NCBI GenBank assembly: GCA_005239165.1
Contig: RAPG01000001.1
Coordinates: 62,001 to 126,000, forward strand
Reading direction: 5' to 3'
DNA: 64,000 nucleotides
DNA from: Allopusillimonas ginsengisoli
Lineage (GTDB): Bacteria > Pseudomonadota > Gammaproteobacteria > Burkholderiales > Burkholderiaceae_B
Shown: piece after piece, positions 39,297 to 49,600 of the stretch
How the letters are laid out: every line of letters begins with the position of its first letter
Position numbering within the stretch: position 1 is the first letter of the stretch
The notes under the pieces: model-generated
What the model was told of the DNA's origin: nothing
Seen by the model: the letters and a program-made list of their open reading frames with translations, nothing else
Databases searched by the model: none
Program-made: the position numbers and the translations under genes

Positions 39297-39950
39297 TTAT
39301 TTTCGGCGCTGCAGTGTGTGATAGCCCAACTCCTCTCGAGCCGCTTTCAATGTTGATCCTGTCATGACTGCTTTCAGAATCTCTTTTTCTGCAAAATGAG
39401 TCGTTAAAGCACGCTCGAACACTTCCTCTGCCCGAGCTCGCGGTATCACGACAATCCCATCGTGATCTCCTACAACGATATCTCCAGAATTAACGCGTAC
39501 TTCGCCTAAGGAAACGCTGGTTCCAACGGACTCAACTTGCACGCGATCTTTGCCTGTACGCATGAATACGCCACGGCTGAAAATGGGGTATGAGCACTCG
39601 ACAGCTTCCTCCAAATCGCGGCACACACCATGAATAACTGTGCCTGCAATGTTTTTGTACTTGGCGATCTGACTAAGAATCCCGCCCCATACCGTGCAAT
39701 CCGTTCTTCCTCCGTTGTCCAGAACAATGACATCCCCCTCTCGGACATCATCAATGAAGTCGCCGACTGTTCCAACAGCACCGATATCAACCGGTGCAAA
39801 TCGCACGGTAAAAGCCGATCCGACTATGCGATGCGCACCTGTTACGGCCGACAACCCGTGAGCAGTGCCTGGCAATCCCAGAAAATCCAATGCATCTGAT
39901 ATCTCAGCATTCGAAAGCACTTGGTATTTTGGGTCTTTCCAACAGTCCAT
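39297..39950 (-). CDS. RraA-family aldolase/decarboxylase-like protein (first copy)
   Basis: A 217-residue RraA-fold protein with VIHGVCRDLEEA (Arg-Asp pair) and SGDIVVGDHDGIVVIPRARAEEV. The open frame reaches 39977, but GGAGGA stands just before the ATG at 39950, which fixes the start. It is first in the unit and faces the divergent GntR gene across a palindrome. The Arg-Asp pair suggests an active aldolase/decarboxylase, in contrast to RraA proteins that only bind RNase E. Confidence 0.82.
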   Translation of the reverse strand: MDCWKDPKYQVLSNAEISDALDFLGLPGTAHGLSAVTGAHRIVGSAFTVRFAPVDIGAVGTVGDFIDDVREGDVIVLDNGGRTDCTVWGGILSQIAKYKNIAGTVIHGVCRDLEEAVECSYPIFSRGVFMRTGKDRVQVESVGTSVSLGEVRVNSGDIVVGDHDGIVVIPRARAEEVFERALTTHFAEKEILKAVMTGSTLKAAREELGYHTLQRRK

Positions 39951-39987
39951 ATTTTCCTCCACGTCTTTATCAGTCAATCGGCAATAG

Positions 39988-40000
39988 ATTGTCAGACAAT
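39988..40000. promoter_or_regulatory. GntR/FCD-type operator palindrome
   Basis: ATTGTCAGACAAT is a perfect palindrome around a central A, matching the TTGTN-style sites of FadR/FCD-type GntR regulators. It lies in the 151-base gap between the GntR gene and the RraA-Bug unit, overlapping where minus-strand transcription would begin (TTATAA lies beside it). Confidence 0.6.
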
Positions 40001-40101
40001 TTATAACATGAAATTAATGGAGTTTCGCTATACTTCGCATACAAAACACACGACTGCTCCTACGGAACAACTCCTAATTTTTCCCACTCTACGACTAGGC
40101 T

Positions 40102-40752
40102 ATGACATTAAAACGTTCGCATATCGCAAGAAGAGTACGAGAAGAAATCCTTGCTGGAAACTTGCGTCCTGGCGAACGTCTTACCGAAAAGGCCTTGTGC
40201 GAGCTGACACAGGCTAGCCGCTCATCGGTACGAGAGGCACTACAGTTATTGGAGCAAGAAGGTTACGTTAGCAATCAACCTAATCGTGGTGTCAGAGTAG
40301 CTACACTCGATTTTCAAGAAGCAGTCGATATCTATCAGGTCCGCTCCGTCTTGGAAGGGCTTGCAGCAAGAAATTTCATTAATTTAGCGACACCAACTCA
40401 AAGGGAAAAACTGAATCGAACACTGAATGATTTAGCTCTATCGGTAGATGAGAAAAATGTGCCGGGACAGCTAAAAGCCATCGAACTTTTCTATGAGGCA
40501 TTGCTTGAGGGCTGTTATAACCACGTACTGAAAAGCACCCTTCAAGAATTACATAGCAAAATATCGCGTTTGCGTGCAACATCCATTCTGAGTCCAGGTC
40601 GTATTAAGAATACGTTGAAAGAAATGACTAGGATAGGCGCAGCGATACAAGCAAACGACGAAGTTGAAGCCTGGCTAGCATGCATCGAACACATGAAACA
40701 GACATCCGACGTGGCGATCAGAGTGATCAGCCAACTGAATAACCGCAACTAA
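40102..40752 (+). CDS. GntR-family regulator with FCD effector domain
   Basis: A 216-residue regulator: N-terminal winged HTH (RRVREEILAGNLRPGERLTEKALCELTQASRSSVREALQLLEQEGYV, residues 10-60) and an all-helical FCD domain. FCD-GntR proteins usually bind carboxylates through a metal-bound His pocket and repress divergent uptake and catabolic genes. Here the divergent unit encodes two Bug receptors and two RraA-type enzymes, so autoregulation and control of this unit are likely. Confidence 0.88.
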   Translation: MTLKRSHIARRVREEILAGNLRPGERLTEKALCELTQASRSSVREALQLLEQEGYVSNQPNRGVRVATLDFQEAVDIYQVRSVLEGLAARNFINLATPTQREKLNRTLNDLALSVDEKNVPGQLKAIELFYEALLEGCYNHVLKSTLQELHSKISRLRATSILSPGRIKNTLKEMTRIGAAIQANDEVEAWLACIEHMKQTSDVAIRVISQLNNRN

Positions 40753-40909
40753 GCTGAATCGAAAGGGGAGCCTCAGGTGATCACATCACCGCATAAGCAC
40801 TGACTACGCTATTTGGAGCAGCCAAAAATGAAGGCGTGACGGAGCCATAGCATTTAAGATGTCTTCACGGAGGCGCTGCAGGTAGTGTGTCGAGGCCTAT
40901 AAAACTCAT

Positions 40910-40949
40910 AAAAAACACCCCGCCCGGGAAAGCTCCCGTCGGGGTGTTT
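40910..40949 (-). terminator. Intrinsic terminator of the lipoprotein gene
   Basis: On the minus strand, AAACACCCCG (40949-40940) pairs with CGGGGTGTTT (40922-40913) and is followed by a T-run (six T at 40915-40910). The 17-base loop can itself pair weakly. Confidence 0.8.
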
Positions 40950-41007
40950 AACTGTGAGCGCGTGGTCGACTTTACAACCTGAACAGTCGTACAGACGGCT
41001 GCCGTGA

Positions 41008-41235
41008 TCAGCGGTTTTTGCCGACCTGATCGCCGATGACGCCACCAATGGCAGCGCCACCTACTGTACCCAACACGCCACCGCCCGTTATTACCGCCCC
41101 GGCGACACCGCCCAAACCTGCGCCCGTTACGGTGCTTTTCTGACGATGGCTCATGGAATCCCATGAAGAGCAGCCAACCATGGCGACGGCAAGTATGCCA
41201 GTTGCACTGAGTTTGACCAGAGTGGTGAGCCTCAT
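41008..41235 (-). CDS. Glycine-zipper lipoprotein, OsmB-like
   Basis: A 75-residue lipoprotein: signal peptide ending in lipobox VAMVGC (modified Cys about residue 22), then a glycine-zipper segment AGLGGVAGAVITGGGVLGTVGGAAIGGVIGD. Such proteins resemble OsmB and related outer-membrane lipoproteins induced by osmotic or envelope stress. GGAGG lies upstream of the ATG. It has its own terminator, so it is a single-gene transcript. Confidence 0.85.
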   Translation of the reverse strand: MRLTTLVKLSATGILAVAMVGCSSWDSMSHRQKSTVTGAGLGGVAGAVITGGGVLGTVGGAAIGGVIGDQVGKNR

Positions 41236-41349
41236 TTAATACCTCCAATTGCTACGATGATGAGTGTAAATTACTCGATGTGTCTGTGCTGTCGCAAACA
41301 AAAAACAGATACGCTTGTGAGCGTACGCAACATTTGTTTCAGACGATAT

Positions 41350-41892
41350 TCATCCTTCTTTGATCAGCGCCAACACCTCGCGAAAACGCTCATGTTCAGG
41401 GGTATCCAGCCATTCGAACATGGCCATTTCGGCGCTGACTTGCTCCAGACCATGCTGATGCCAGCGCGTGCAGGCCATAATATGATCAGAGTCGCGGCGC
41501 GAACCGGCGCAGTCGGCCACGAGCACAGGCGAAAAACCCTGGCGGGCCAGGCCCAGGCCAGTTTGTAACACGCACACATGGGCTTCAGTGCCAATTAACA
41601 ACACGCGTGGACGATGTCGTGGAAACTCGGCAAAAAAATGCGTCTCGCGCGTGCCATCAAAGTGTGTCTTGTGAATGACACGATCCACGTGCGCCTGCAG
41701 CTGGGGGCTGGTGGGTCCGATTTTGTCGGCGTAATGCTCAGTGGCGATAACCGGCACATCCAGCAACCGTGCCGCCTTTGCGAGCCGTTCCGCACGCCCC
41801 ACCAAAGCTTGATAGTCAAGCACGGCAGGCAGCAGGCCCGTCTGCATATCAACAATTAGCAGCACAGATTCATGGGCGCTGAGAATGGGCAT
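41350..41892 (-). CDS. Isochorismatase-family hydrolase
   Basis: A 180-residue cysteine hydrolase: LLIVDMQTGLLP holds the catalytic Asp, a Lys lies in IHKTHFD, and the nucleophile Cys in GTEAHVCVLQTGLGL. Substrates in this family include isochorismate, nicotinamide and carbamates, and the actual one is not clear. AAGGAG lies seven bases before the ATG at 41892, which is chosen over a start seven codons earlier. Confidence 0.85.
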   Translation of the reverse strand: MPILSAHESVLLIVDMQTGLLPAVLDYQALVGRAERLAKAARLLDVPVIATEHYADKIGPTSPQLQAHVDRVIHKTHFDGTRETHFFAEFPRHRPRVLLIGTEAHVCVLQTGLGLARQGFSPVLVADCAGSRRDSDHIMACTRWHQHGLEQVSAEMAMFEWLDTPEHERFREVLALIKEG

Positions 41893-42002
41893 ATAAGGAC
41901 TCCTTGCAGGCATTCAGGGCCGAGCCAGTTACTGACCGAATGTCAGGGCGGGGCCGACCGCCCATGACAGGCGGCCCGGTTCGCGACTGGGTGTATTGAA
42001 GC

Positions 42003-42038
42003 AAGCGGCAAACGCCTTACCGCCTGCGTTTGCCGCTT
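42003..42038 (-). terminator. Perfect 13-bp hairpin at the ettA stop codon
   Basis: AAGCGGCAAACGC (42003-42015) and GCGTTTGCCGCTT (42026-42038) form a perfect 13-bp stem with a ten-base loop, directly after the ettA stop. There is no T-run downstream on the minus strand, so it may be an RNA-stabilising 3' hairpin and not a classic terminator. Confidence 0.5.
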
Positions 42039-43711
42039 TACTTCAGTGCCTTGTAGCGCAGACGACGGGGCTTGGCCCCCTCTTCACCAAGGCGGCGTTT
42101 TTTGTCTTCTTCGTATTCTTGATAGTTGCCATCGAAGAAAACCACTTCAGAATCACCTTCAAATGCCAGTATGTGCGTGGCGATACGATCAAGAAACCAC
42201 CTGTCGTGGCTTATGACCATGACGCAACCTGCAAATTCGAGCAGTGCATCTTCAAGCGCCCTCAGCGTTTCAACGTCGAGGTCGTTGGAGGGCTCGTCAA
42301 GCAGCAGCAGATTGCCGCCCGAGATCAATGTTTTGGCCAGATGCAGACGTCCGCGCTCACCACCTGACAGATTACCCACAATTTTGTTCTGGTCGCCGCC
42401 CTTGAAATTGAAGCGACCCAGATAGGCACGCGATGGCATTTCAAAACGACCAATGGTCAGCAGATCAGCGCCATCAGCAATGGCTTCAAATACAGTTTTT
42501 TTGTCAGGCAACGACTCTCGGGACTGGTCAACAAAAGCCACATTAACCGTCTGACCTATTTTTACCGTGCCAGAGTCAGGCTGCTCTTGGCCGGCAATCA
42601 TGCGAAACAGCGTTGATTTACCGGCGCCGTTGGGGCCGATAATACCGACAATGGCACCAGGTGGCACTTTAAAACTGAGTTTATCAATAAGCAGGCGGTC
42701 GCCATAGCCCTTGCTGACATTTTCAAACTCGATCACTTCATTACCAAGACGCTCGGCCACCGGAATGAAAATCTCCTGGGTTTCGTTGCGTTTCTGGTAT
42801 TCGTGCGATGACAGCTCCTCAAACCGCGACAGGCGCGCCTTGGCCTTGGCCTGGCGTCCTTTGGGGCTTTGCCTTACCCAATCAAGCTCTTTCTTGATCG
42901 TGCGCTGGCGGGCGGATTCAGTCGCCTCTTCTTGCTTCAGGCGGTCATCTTTCTGCTCGAGCCAGGAGGTGTAATTGCCCTTCCAGGGAATGCCGTGACC
43001 ACGGTCAAGCTCGAGTATCCATTCAGCGGCATTATCGAGAAAGTATCGATCATGGGTAACCGCGACCACGGTGCCAGGGAACTTGCGCAAGAACACCTCT
43101 AGCCACTCTACGCTTTCAGCATCGAGGTGGTTGGTAGGTTCATCGAGCAAGAGCATGTCGGGCTTGGAGAGCAGCAAACGACAAAGGGCCACGCGTCGTT
43201 TCTCGCCGCCTGACAGATTACCTATCACGGCATCCCAGGGTGGCAGCCGCAATGCATCTGCGGCGATTTCCATCTGATGCTCGATATCGTCTGCACCACT
43301 GGAAGCAGCCGCCGCAATAACGGCTTCAAGATCAGCCTGTTCGGCAGCGAGTTTGTCAAAATCAGCATCAGGATCAGCATAGGCCGCATACACCTCATCA
43401 AGGCGCTGGCGTGCACTGAACAGCTCGCCCAGTCCTTCTTCGACCGACTGGCGCACCGTGTGCTCAGCATTGAGTTGCGGTTCTTGAGGCAAATAGCCGA
43501 TTTTCAGACCAGGCATGGGAATAGCCTCGCCTTCGATCTCTGTGTCTACACCCGCCATTATCTTGAGCAGTGTCGATTTGCCCGAGCCATTAAGACCCAG
43601 TACGCCAATTTTGGCGCCCGGAAAAAATGACAGCGAGATGTCGCGCAGAATCTGCCGCTTTGGGGGCACGATTTTGCCGACGCGATTCATCGTATATACG
43701 TATTGAGCCAT
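42038..43711 (-). CDS. ettA: Energy-dependent translational throttle protein EttA (ABC-F)
   Basis: A 557-residue ABC-F protein with two ABC cassettes: GLNGSGKST and [16 protein letters not shown] in the first, GPNGAGKST and [15 protein letters not shown] in the second, separated by the EttA-type interdomain linker. EttA binds the ribosomal E site and restrains elongation when ADP/ATP is high. The N-terminus [13 protein letters not shown] is characteristic of EttA. Start at 43711, two codons after an earlier in-frame codon. Confidence 0.95.
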   Translation of the reverse strand: MAQYVYTMNRVGKIVPPKRQILRDISLSFFPGAKIGVLGLNGSGKSTLLKIMAGVDTEIEGEAIPMPGLKIGYLPQEPQLNAEHTVRQSVEEGLGELFSARQRLDEVYAAYADPDADFDKLAAEQADLEAVIAAAASSGADDIEHQMEIAADALRLPPWDAVIGNLSGGEKRRVALCRLLLSKPDMLLLDEPTNHLDAESVEWLEVFLRKFPGTVVAVTHDRYFLDNAAEWILELDRGHGIPWKGNYTSWLEQKDDRLKQEEATESARQRTIKKELDWVRQSPKGRQAKAKARLSRFEELSSHEYQKRNETQEIFIPVAERLGNEVIEFENVSKGYGDRLLIDKLSFKVPPGAIVGIIGPNGAGKSTLFRMIAGQEQPDSGTVKIGQTVNVAFVDQSRESLPDKKTVFEAIADGADLLTIGRFEMPSRAYLGRFNFKGGDQNKIVGNLSGGERGRLHLAKTLISGGNLLLLDEPSNDLDVETLRALEDALLEFAGCVMVISHDRWFLDRIATHILAFEGDSEVVFFDGNYQEYEEDKKRRLGEEGAKPRRLRYKALK

Positions 43712-43846
43712 GACCACCGGAAAAAAAGTAAAGCGTTGATATGAAAGGCCTGATTGTAGGCGTTATCAGCCGTCGCCGTGCCTGGACGAACAACCATGCA
43801 CTAAAATAGCCTATTGTTAACCTTCCGGCCATCCGGGTACACAATC

Positions 43847-44374
43847 ATGACCGACAGCCAGCTTCCTCCACTTGTATTTACCTCTGACGAAATCGACCTG
43901 CTTGGCAACACCGCCGATGCGCTTACTGCCTATATGGGCAAGCCCGTGCTGGCCGAGCTTATGGACGCCGAAGAAACCGGCTTCGAATGGGTCATCTTTG
44001 CCGTGCCACTAGACGTCGAAGACAATGCTGAAGACATTACCGTGGTGCAGGTCGGCGGCAAGGGCGCACGCTTGCTTGGCAACAAAGGCGGCATGGACAT
44101 CGAAGACGGTGATATCTACGACTGTGAATGCCTGTGGGCCATCCAGCTTTCAGATCTTGATCCGGTCCGCTTCATAAAAATAGACGAAACAGGCGACGAA
44201 GTGGCCTGGACCGACACGCTCGCCGAGATTCTGCCCTTCGTCGTTCAGGACGAAGGCCTGATGCCCGATGACGACGATGATGATGAAGACGACGATCTCG
44301 ACGACGACAGGCCTGATGACAGCGCAGAAGGCACAGAACCTTTCGACCCCTACCGCACCCGCACACTGCATTGA
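43847..44374 (+). CDS. Hypothetical acidic protein with Asp-rich tail
   Basis: A 175-residue protein of unknown function. The first 130 residues are a compact, mostly beta-type domain with no signal peptide; residues about 138-155 are almost solid Asp/Glu. The family is not recognised; the acidic tail may bind metal or basic partners. The ATG at 43847 (MTDSQLPP) is preferred over a longer frame. It is divergent from ettA with 135 bases between them. Confidence 0.7.
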   Translation: MTDSQLPPLVFTSDEIDLLGNTADALTAYMGKPVLAELMDAEETGFEWVIFAVPLDVEDNAEDITVVQVGGKGARLLGNKGGMDIEDGDIYDCECLWAIQLSDLDPVRFIKIDETGDEVAWTDTLAEILPFVVQDEGLMPDDDDDDEDDDLDDDRPDDSAEGTEPFDPYRTRTLH

Positions 44375-44471
44375 GCCCAAGTGCTCTTGCGGCAATATGA
44401 CGGCACTCGCCCGCCGCATATGTGGCATATGTCATCATATGTTTATGATGATGCCTGCGGTTATAACCGGT

Positions 44472-45152
44472 TCAGTCATCGCCTATGCGGGCGTCCAGCC
44501 AGCCGCGCAAGGCGTTTGAAACCCGCACCGCCCGGGCATCGCTGAGCATCTGCCGGGTCACGGGGGCCTCACGCACCAAGCCCTGGTCAAGCAGGGTCTG
44601 ACGCATCACACCCGGCAACAACCCGGCAGACACGGGCGGGGTCAGCCAGACGCCGGCGTCATTTTGCACATAGAGATTGCTGCGGCTGCCCTCGCAAATC
44701 TGGCCCTGCTCATTGCAATACACCACATCGAAGTACTCTGCATGTGCCGAAAGCCACGCCTGTGCAGGCTCGTACCAGTCACGACGGGTAGTCTTGTGCG
44801 CCAGCCAGAATGCGTCAGCCACCAGCGGCTCAGGCGCAAGTTTCAGCTTCACAGGCTCTGGGGTAGGCGGCAAAACCATGCATTCAAGCGAGCAGTCGCC
44901 ACGGCTATCGAGCAATAAACGCAGACGAAAGGTGCCAGACTCATCTACACCCATCAACGTGTGCTGTATAGCTTGTGCAACCCGTTGACCATGCCAGGGG
45001 TAACCCAGAGCCTGTGCCGACGTTTGGAGCCGGTGCATATGGCCTGTCAGCAGTGCAATATCGCGACCGGGGCCGACATGCATGGTTTCGATCAGCTGTA
45101 TTCCGGCGTCGTCTATGGAATGGATGGTGTTTATCTGCGTCGCGTCTGTCAT
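44472..45152 (-). CDS. pabC: Aminodeoxychorismate lyase-like class IV aminotransferase
   Basis: A 226-residue PLP protein of aminotransferase class IV: LIETMHVGPGR, HKTTRRDWYEPA (PLP-lysine region), YCNEQGQICEGSRSNLYV, PGVMRQTLL. With pabB directly upstream it should convert aminodeoxychorismate to 4-aminobenzoate plus pyruvate for folate synthesis. The ATG at 45152 lies two bases after the pabB stop, so translation is probably coupled. Confidence 0.88.
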   Translation of the reverse strand: MTDATQINTIHSIDDAGIQLIETMHVGPGRDIALLTGHMHRLQTSAQALGYPWHGQRVAQAIQHTLMGVDESGTFRLRLLLDSRGDCSLECMVLPPTPEPVKLKLAPEPLVADAFWLAHKTTRRDWYEPAQAWLSAHAEYFDVVYCNEQGQICEGSRSNLYVQNDAGVWLTPPVSAGLLPGVMRQTLLDQGLVREAPVTRQMLSDARAVRVSNALRGWLDARIGDD

Positions 45153-45154
45153 GG

Positions 45155-46645
45155 TCAGCTCTTGGCCTCGAGGCATCGCCCTGAAGACGTGCCCGAGGGT
45201 GGGCCAGGCATGCCTGCCATCTGGCCTGTGCCCGTATCGGGGAAATTGCCTTGCGGCTGGTCTGTACCGGACGTTTCATCCACACACACAAGTTGCGTGC
45301 CCAGAATGCGCGCCTTCCACAGACATTCTTGCCATTCTTGCTCAGGTGCGGAGTCGTAGACGATGCCCCCTCCTACACCAAAAACTCCCTTGGATTCACC
45401 GCCCTGCATGGTGATGGTACGAATGGCAACATTGAGTGAGCAATCGCCGTTGGGTGCCAGCCAGCCTATGCTGCCACAATAAATACCGCGCTCTGCCATT
45501 TCGAGTTCGCGTATTTTTTTCATGGCGGCAATTTTGGGAGCACCCGTGATTGAGCCGCAGGGAAACAGTGCCCGCAACAAGGTCTCCAGCGAAGCGCCAG
45601 GTGCCTGTGCTGTCACCGTCGAAGTCAGCGTCCAGACCGAAGGGTATTGTTCCAGTGTGAACAAGGCATCGACCTTGACCGTACCCGGCGTGGCGACGCG
45701 GCCCAGATCATTGCGCAACAGATCGACAATCATCAAGTTCTCGGCCCGGTTTTTCTCGCTGTGCAGCAGTTGCTGGCCAGACTGACGGTCTTGTTCCGGG
45801 TCAGCAAAACGCGGGGCAGTGCCCTTCATGGGCCGCACCGTGAGGGTTGAACCGCTACGCGCGAAAAACAGTTCAGGTGAAAACGACAACAGAGTACGCC
45901 CCTCATCTTCAACATAGGCCGCATGTGCGCAGGGATGATGACTGGCAATCTCGCGATAAAGCGTCTGTGGCGACAGGCGGGTTTCAATGGCAATGGGAAA
46001 CGTATAGTTGGCCTGATAGATCTCGCCACGGGCGATACTGCCCCGCAAAGCCTCGATATGGCCCAGATAACGACTTCGCGGCATTAACGCCGTGGCTGAC
46101 AGCAGCGCAGCCGTCGAAGCTGTAGTCTGAGCTGTAGTCGTAGCTGTAGTCGTAGCTGTAGGGTTAGCTGCAACCTGATCCGCAGCCTCTGCAGTGGACT
46201 TTTCAGTAGCCATTACAGTAGCCTCTGCTGCAGCCCCAGCAGTGGCCTGAGCAGATGCCGCGAGCCGTGTATGCATACCCGCTGCCTTTAGGGTGTCAGA
46301 GCCAAATCCAGCATGTTCAGACATGCTGCTGGCAATCTCCGCAGAACCAGGCCCCTGCCACACGGGAACATACTCGGCTTCCTTGTACACCAATGCCGTC
46401 AGCCTGGGCCTGATGCTGTCACCAGACAAGGCGTCGACCCCGTTGCCATCTATGCTGCCGGGCTCCAGCCATTCACCCAGCTCGTAGTCGAGCAATAGCG
46501 CGATCCAATAACCACGTGCCTGCGCGTCGGCAATATCGCGAAATGCAGCATCAAGCCCCGACGCCGACGTGACAGCAATGCGATGGCTGAAGTTCTTCAG
46601 TTCAAGCGCCTCGCCTGCGAGGCGGTTTTCAAAGCGGCACAGCAT
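45155..46645 (-). CDS. pabB: Aminodeoxychorismate synthase component I
   Basis: A 496-residue chorismate-utilising enzyme for 4-aminobenzoate synthesis. The chorismate-binding domain is intact (ANYTFPI, SPELFF, VRPMKGTAPR, LMIVDLLRNDLGRV, CGSITGAPKIAAMK, FGVGGGIVYDS). The N-terminal part is shorter than in E. coli PabB, and residues about 128-187 are an Ala/Thr-rich low-complexity insertion. The frame is open to 46780, but MLCRFENR at 46645 is the sensible start; it overlaps the uvrA 3' end by 17 bases, suggesting uvrA-pabB-pabC is one operon. Confidence 0.9.
   Translation of the reverse strand: MLCRFENRLAGEALELKNFSHRIAVTSASGLDAAFRDIADAQARGYWIALLLDYELGEWLEPGSIDGNGVDALSGDSIRPRLTALVYKEAEYVPVWQGPGSAEIASSMSEHAGFGSDTLKAAGMHTRLAASAQATAGAAAEATVMATEKSTAEAADQVAANPTATTTATTTAQTTASTAALLSATALMPRSRYLGHIEALRGSIARGEIYQANYTFPIAIETRLSPQTLYREIASHHPCAHAAYVEDEGRTLLSFSPELFFARSGSTLTVRPMKGTAPRFADPEQDRQSGQQLLHSEKNRAENLMIVDLLRNDLGRVATPGTVKVDALFTLEQYPSVWTLTSTVTAQAPGASLETLLRALFPCGSITGAPKIAAMKKIRELEMAERGIYCGSIGWLAPNGDCSLNVAIRTITMQGGESKGVFGVGGGIVYDSAPEQEWQECLWKARILGTQLVCVDETSGTDQPQGNFPDTGTGQMAGMPGPPSGTSSGRCLEAKS
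46119..46160 (-). repeat. 12-bp tandem repeats inside pabB
   Basis: GCTGTAGTCGTA (plus-strand reading) occurs in about 3.5 copies (46119-46130 with two changes, 46131-46142, 46143-46154 and half a unit to 46160). They encode Thr/Ala repeats in the linker. Because the unit is 12 bases, gain or loss keeps the frame. Confidence 0.8.
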
Positions 46646-49600
46646 CTGGCTTTGCCTCGTTTGCCTCTTGGCCGGCCTTAAGAAACCGGGCCAGCGCCTC
46701 TCCGGTATGCGATACGGGGCTGCGGGCGACGACATGCTCGGGCGCACCCTGCACAACCAGATGGCCACCACCGGTGCCACCCTCAGGGCCCAAATCGACT
46801 ACCCAATCGGCCTCCGCGATAATATCCAGATTGTGCTCGATGACCACCACAGTGTTACCGGCCTCGACCAGACGGTGCAGCACATTGATCAGCTTTTCGA
46901 CGTCGGCACCAGAGAGCCCGACAGTGGGTTCATCAAGCACGTACAGGGTGTGCGGCAGGCGCGACGCGCGCCCGGTCTTTACCACCCCTTCATCCATGCG
47001 CGCCTTGGCAAGTTCGGTTACCAGCTTAATACGCTGCGCCTCACCACCCGACAGTGTGGGCGAAGGCTGGCCCAGTGTCAGATACCCCAAGCCTACATCT
47101 TGCATCAGCTGCAAAATACGCGAAATTCTGGAGTGGGCACTGAAAAAGCCGACGGCTTCGTCCACTTCCATTTTGAGCACTTCGCCTGCGCTTTTTTCAC
47201 GCCATGTGACGTTGAGCGTGTCGCGGCTAAAGCGTTCACCGTGGCATGCATCGCATAACACTTTGACGTCGGGCAGAAAGCTCATTTCTATGGTGCGCAT
47301 GCCTTGCCCTTCACACACCGGGCAGCGTCCGTCGCCAGTGTTAAAGGAAAACCGGGTCGCCGACCATCCCCGCATGCGCGCCTCGCGAGTCCCCGCAAAG
47401 AGCTTGCGCACATCGTCCCAGAAACCAACATAGGTCGCTGGACATGAGCGCGGCGTCTTGCCGATAGGTGTCTGGTCGACCTCCAGCACACGATCAACCT
47501 GCTCCCAGCCTTTGACCTCGACGCAGCCTTTCCAGACCGGCGCCTTGCGCTGCGATACCGCCTGCGCAATGTTGTCGAGCAGCACCTCACGCGCCAGCGT
47601 AGACTTACCCGAGCCCGAAACGCCTGTGATGACACTGAGACGACCAACCGGGATACGTGCATTTACGTTATGCAGATTATGCATATGGGCACCCAGCACT
47701 TCGATAACCGGGGTTTCCTTGTCGACAGTGCGTCGGCCATTCATGGGGTGCTGCAATGGATGCTTCAGAAAGCGGCCGGTCACTGACGCCGGGTTGTTCA
47801 TCAGATCTTGAGCCGTACCCTGGGCCACCACCATGCCGCCACGCACGCCGGCACCCGGGCCAATGTCAATAATGTGGGAAGCCCGCCGTATAGTGTCTTC
47901 ATCGTGCTCGACCACCACCAGCGTATTGCCATTGCGCTCAAGCGTAGCCAGCGCGTTCAGAAGAATCTGGTTGTCACGCGCATGCAGGCCGATAGTGGGT
48001 TCATCCAGCACATAACACACGCCCTGTAGGTTGGAACCCAATTGCGCCGCCAGACGGATGCGCTGCGCCTCGCCGCCAGACAGTGTGGGTGCGGCTCGGT
48101 CCAGCGCCAGATAACCCAGGCCAACTTCTTGCATGAAATTAAGACGGCCCTGAACCTCGGTCAGAATATCGCGGGCAATTTCAGCCTCGCGGCCACGCGC
48201 CACCAGCCCGGTAAAGAAAGACTGCGCATCAGAGACCGGCATGGATGCCAGCTGGGCTATAGAACGGTCACGCCATAGAAAGGCCCGCGAAACGGGGTTG
48301 AGGCGCTCGCCGTGGCAAGCCCTGCACGTTTCCGTTTGCCCCTCATAGCCGGTATTCCAGGCACTTTCTTCACCCGTCTGCTCGTCGTCAAACCCTGAAA
48401 GCTGCAGCCCGGTACCAAAACAGCTGGTGCACCACCCATGCTTGGAGTTGTATGAAAACATACGTGGATCAGGCTCGGGAAAGCTTGTGCCACAACACGG
48501 ACATGCGCGTTTGACTGAAAACTGGTGATACTGCGCAGACAAACCCAGGCCAGCTTCGCGCCGCTGCTGCAGCACCGAGGTGTTGTTATCGGTAAGGTCA
48601 ACCAGTATGCCCATGGTTCCATGACCATGTTCAAGCGCACTGCGAACCGCTGTACGCAGGCCTGCTTCGTCATTCGAGTCGACCAGCAAATCGGCCACGG
48701 GAAGTTCTATCGTATGTTCTTTATAGCGATCAAGACGTGGCCACGGCGACACGGCGATAAAATCACCATCAACGCGCAAATGCGTATAACCCTTGCCTGC
48801 GGCCCACTTGGCCAGGTCGGTGTAATACCCCTTGCGAGCGACCACCAATGGCGCAAGCACACCTATATGCTTGTTTTTGTAATCACGCATAATCTGCGCC
48901 ACGATTTGCTCAGGCTTTTGCGGCTCCACGGGAACATTGCAGGTGGGGCACATCTGAGTGCCCAGCTTGACATACAGCAGACGCAGAAAATGATGAATTT
49001 CTGTCATGGTCGCCACCGTTGACTTGCGCCCACCGCGACTGGTGCGCTGCTCGATGGCCACCGTAGGCGGAATGCCGTAAATGGCGTCAACATCAGGCTT
49101 GCCTGCTGGCTGCACAATGGCCCGCGCATAGGCATTTAATGATTCAAGATAACGGCGCTGCCCTTCGTTAAACAAAATATCAAAGGCCAGCGTCGACTTG
49201 CCCGAACCTGACACACCTGTAATGACGGTAAAGGTGTCTCGCGGAATGCTGACGTTAATGCCTTTCAGATTATGCTCGCGCGCATTGAGAATATCTATGC
49301 TGTGGTTGTCGCGACGACGCCGCAGCGCAGTCTGCAGTGGGGTGCCGGCTTCTGCTCCATACTGGCGCGCGGGCTCGGCAAGCAGACGCGCCGCCTGCGA
49401 ACGGTCTTCGTACACAATGGCCGAGGTGTAATCTGCAAGCGCCTGGCCTGTATGCGACGCGGCATTGGCGGCCAGGTCTTCTGGCGTACCCACGCCCACC
49501 ACTTCGCCCCCGGCATCGCCCCCTTCAGGCCCCAGGTCAATAAGCCAGTCTGCTGCCCGGATAACATCCAGATTATGCTCGATGATCAACAGTGAGTGCC

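Noticed and set aside
36549..40752. Complete tripartite tricarboxylate transporter
   Set aside because: Only receptor proteins are present; TctA and TctB homologues are not in the window.
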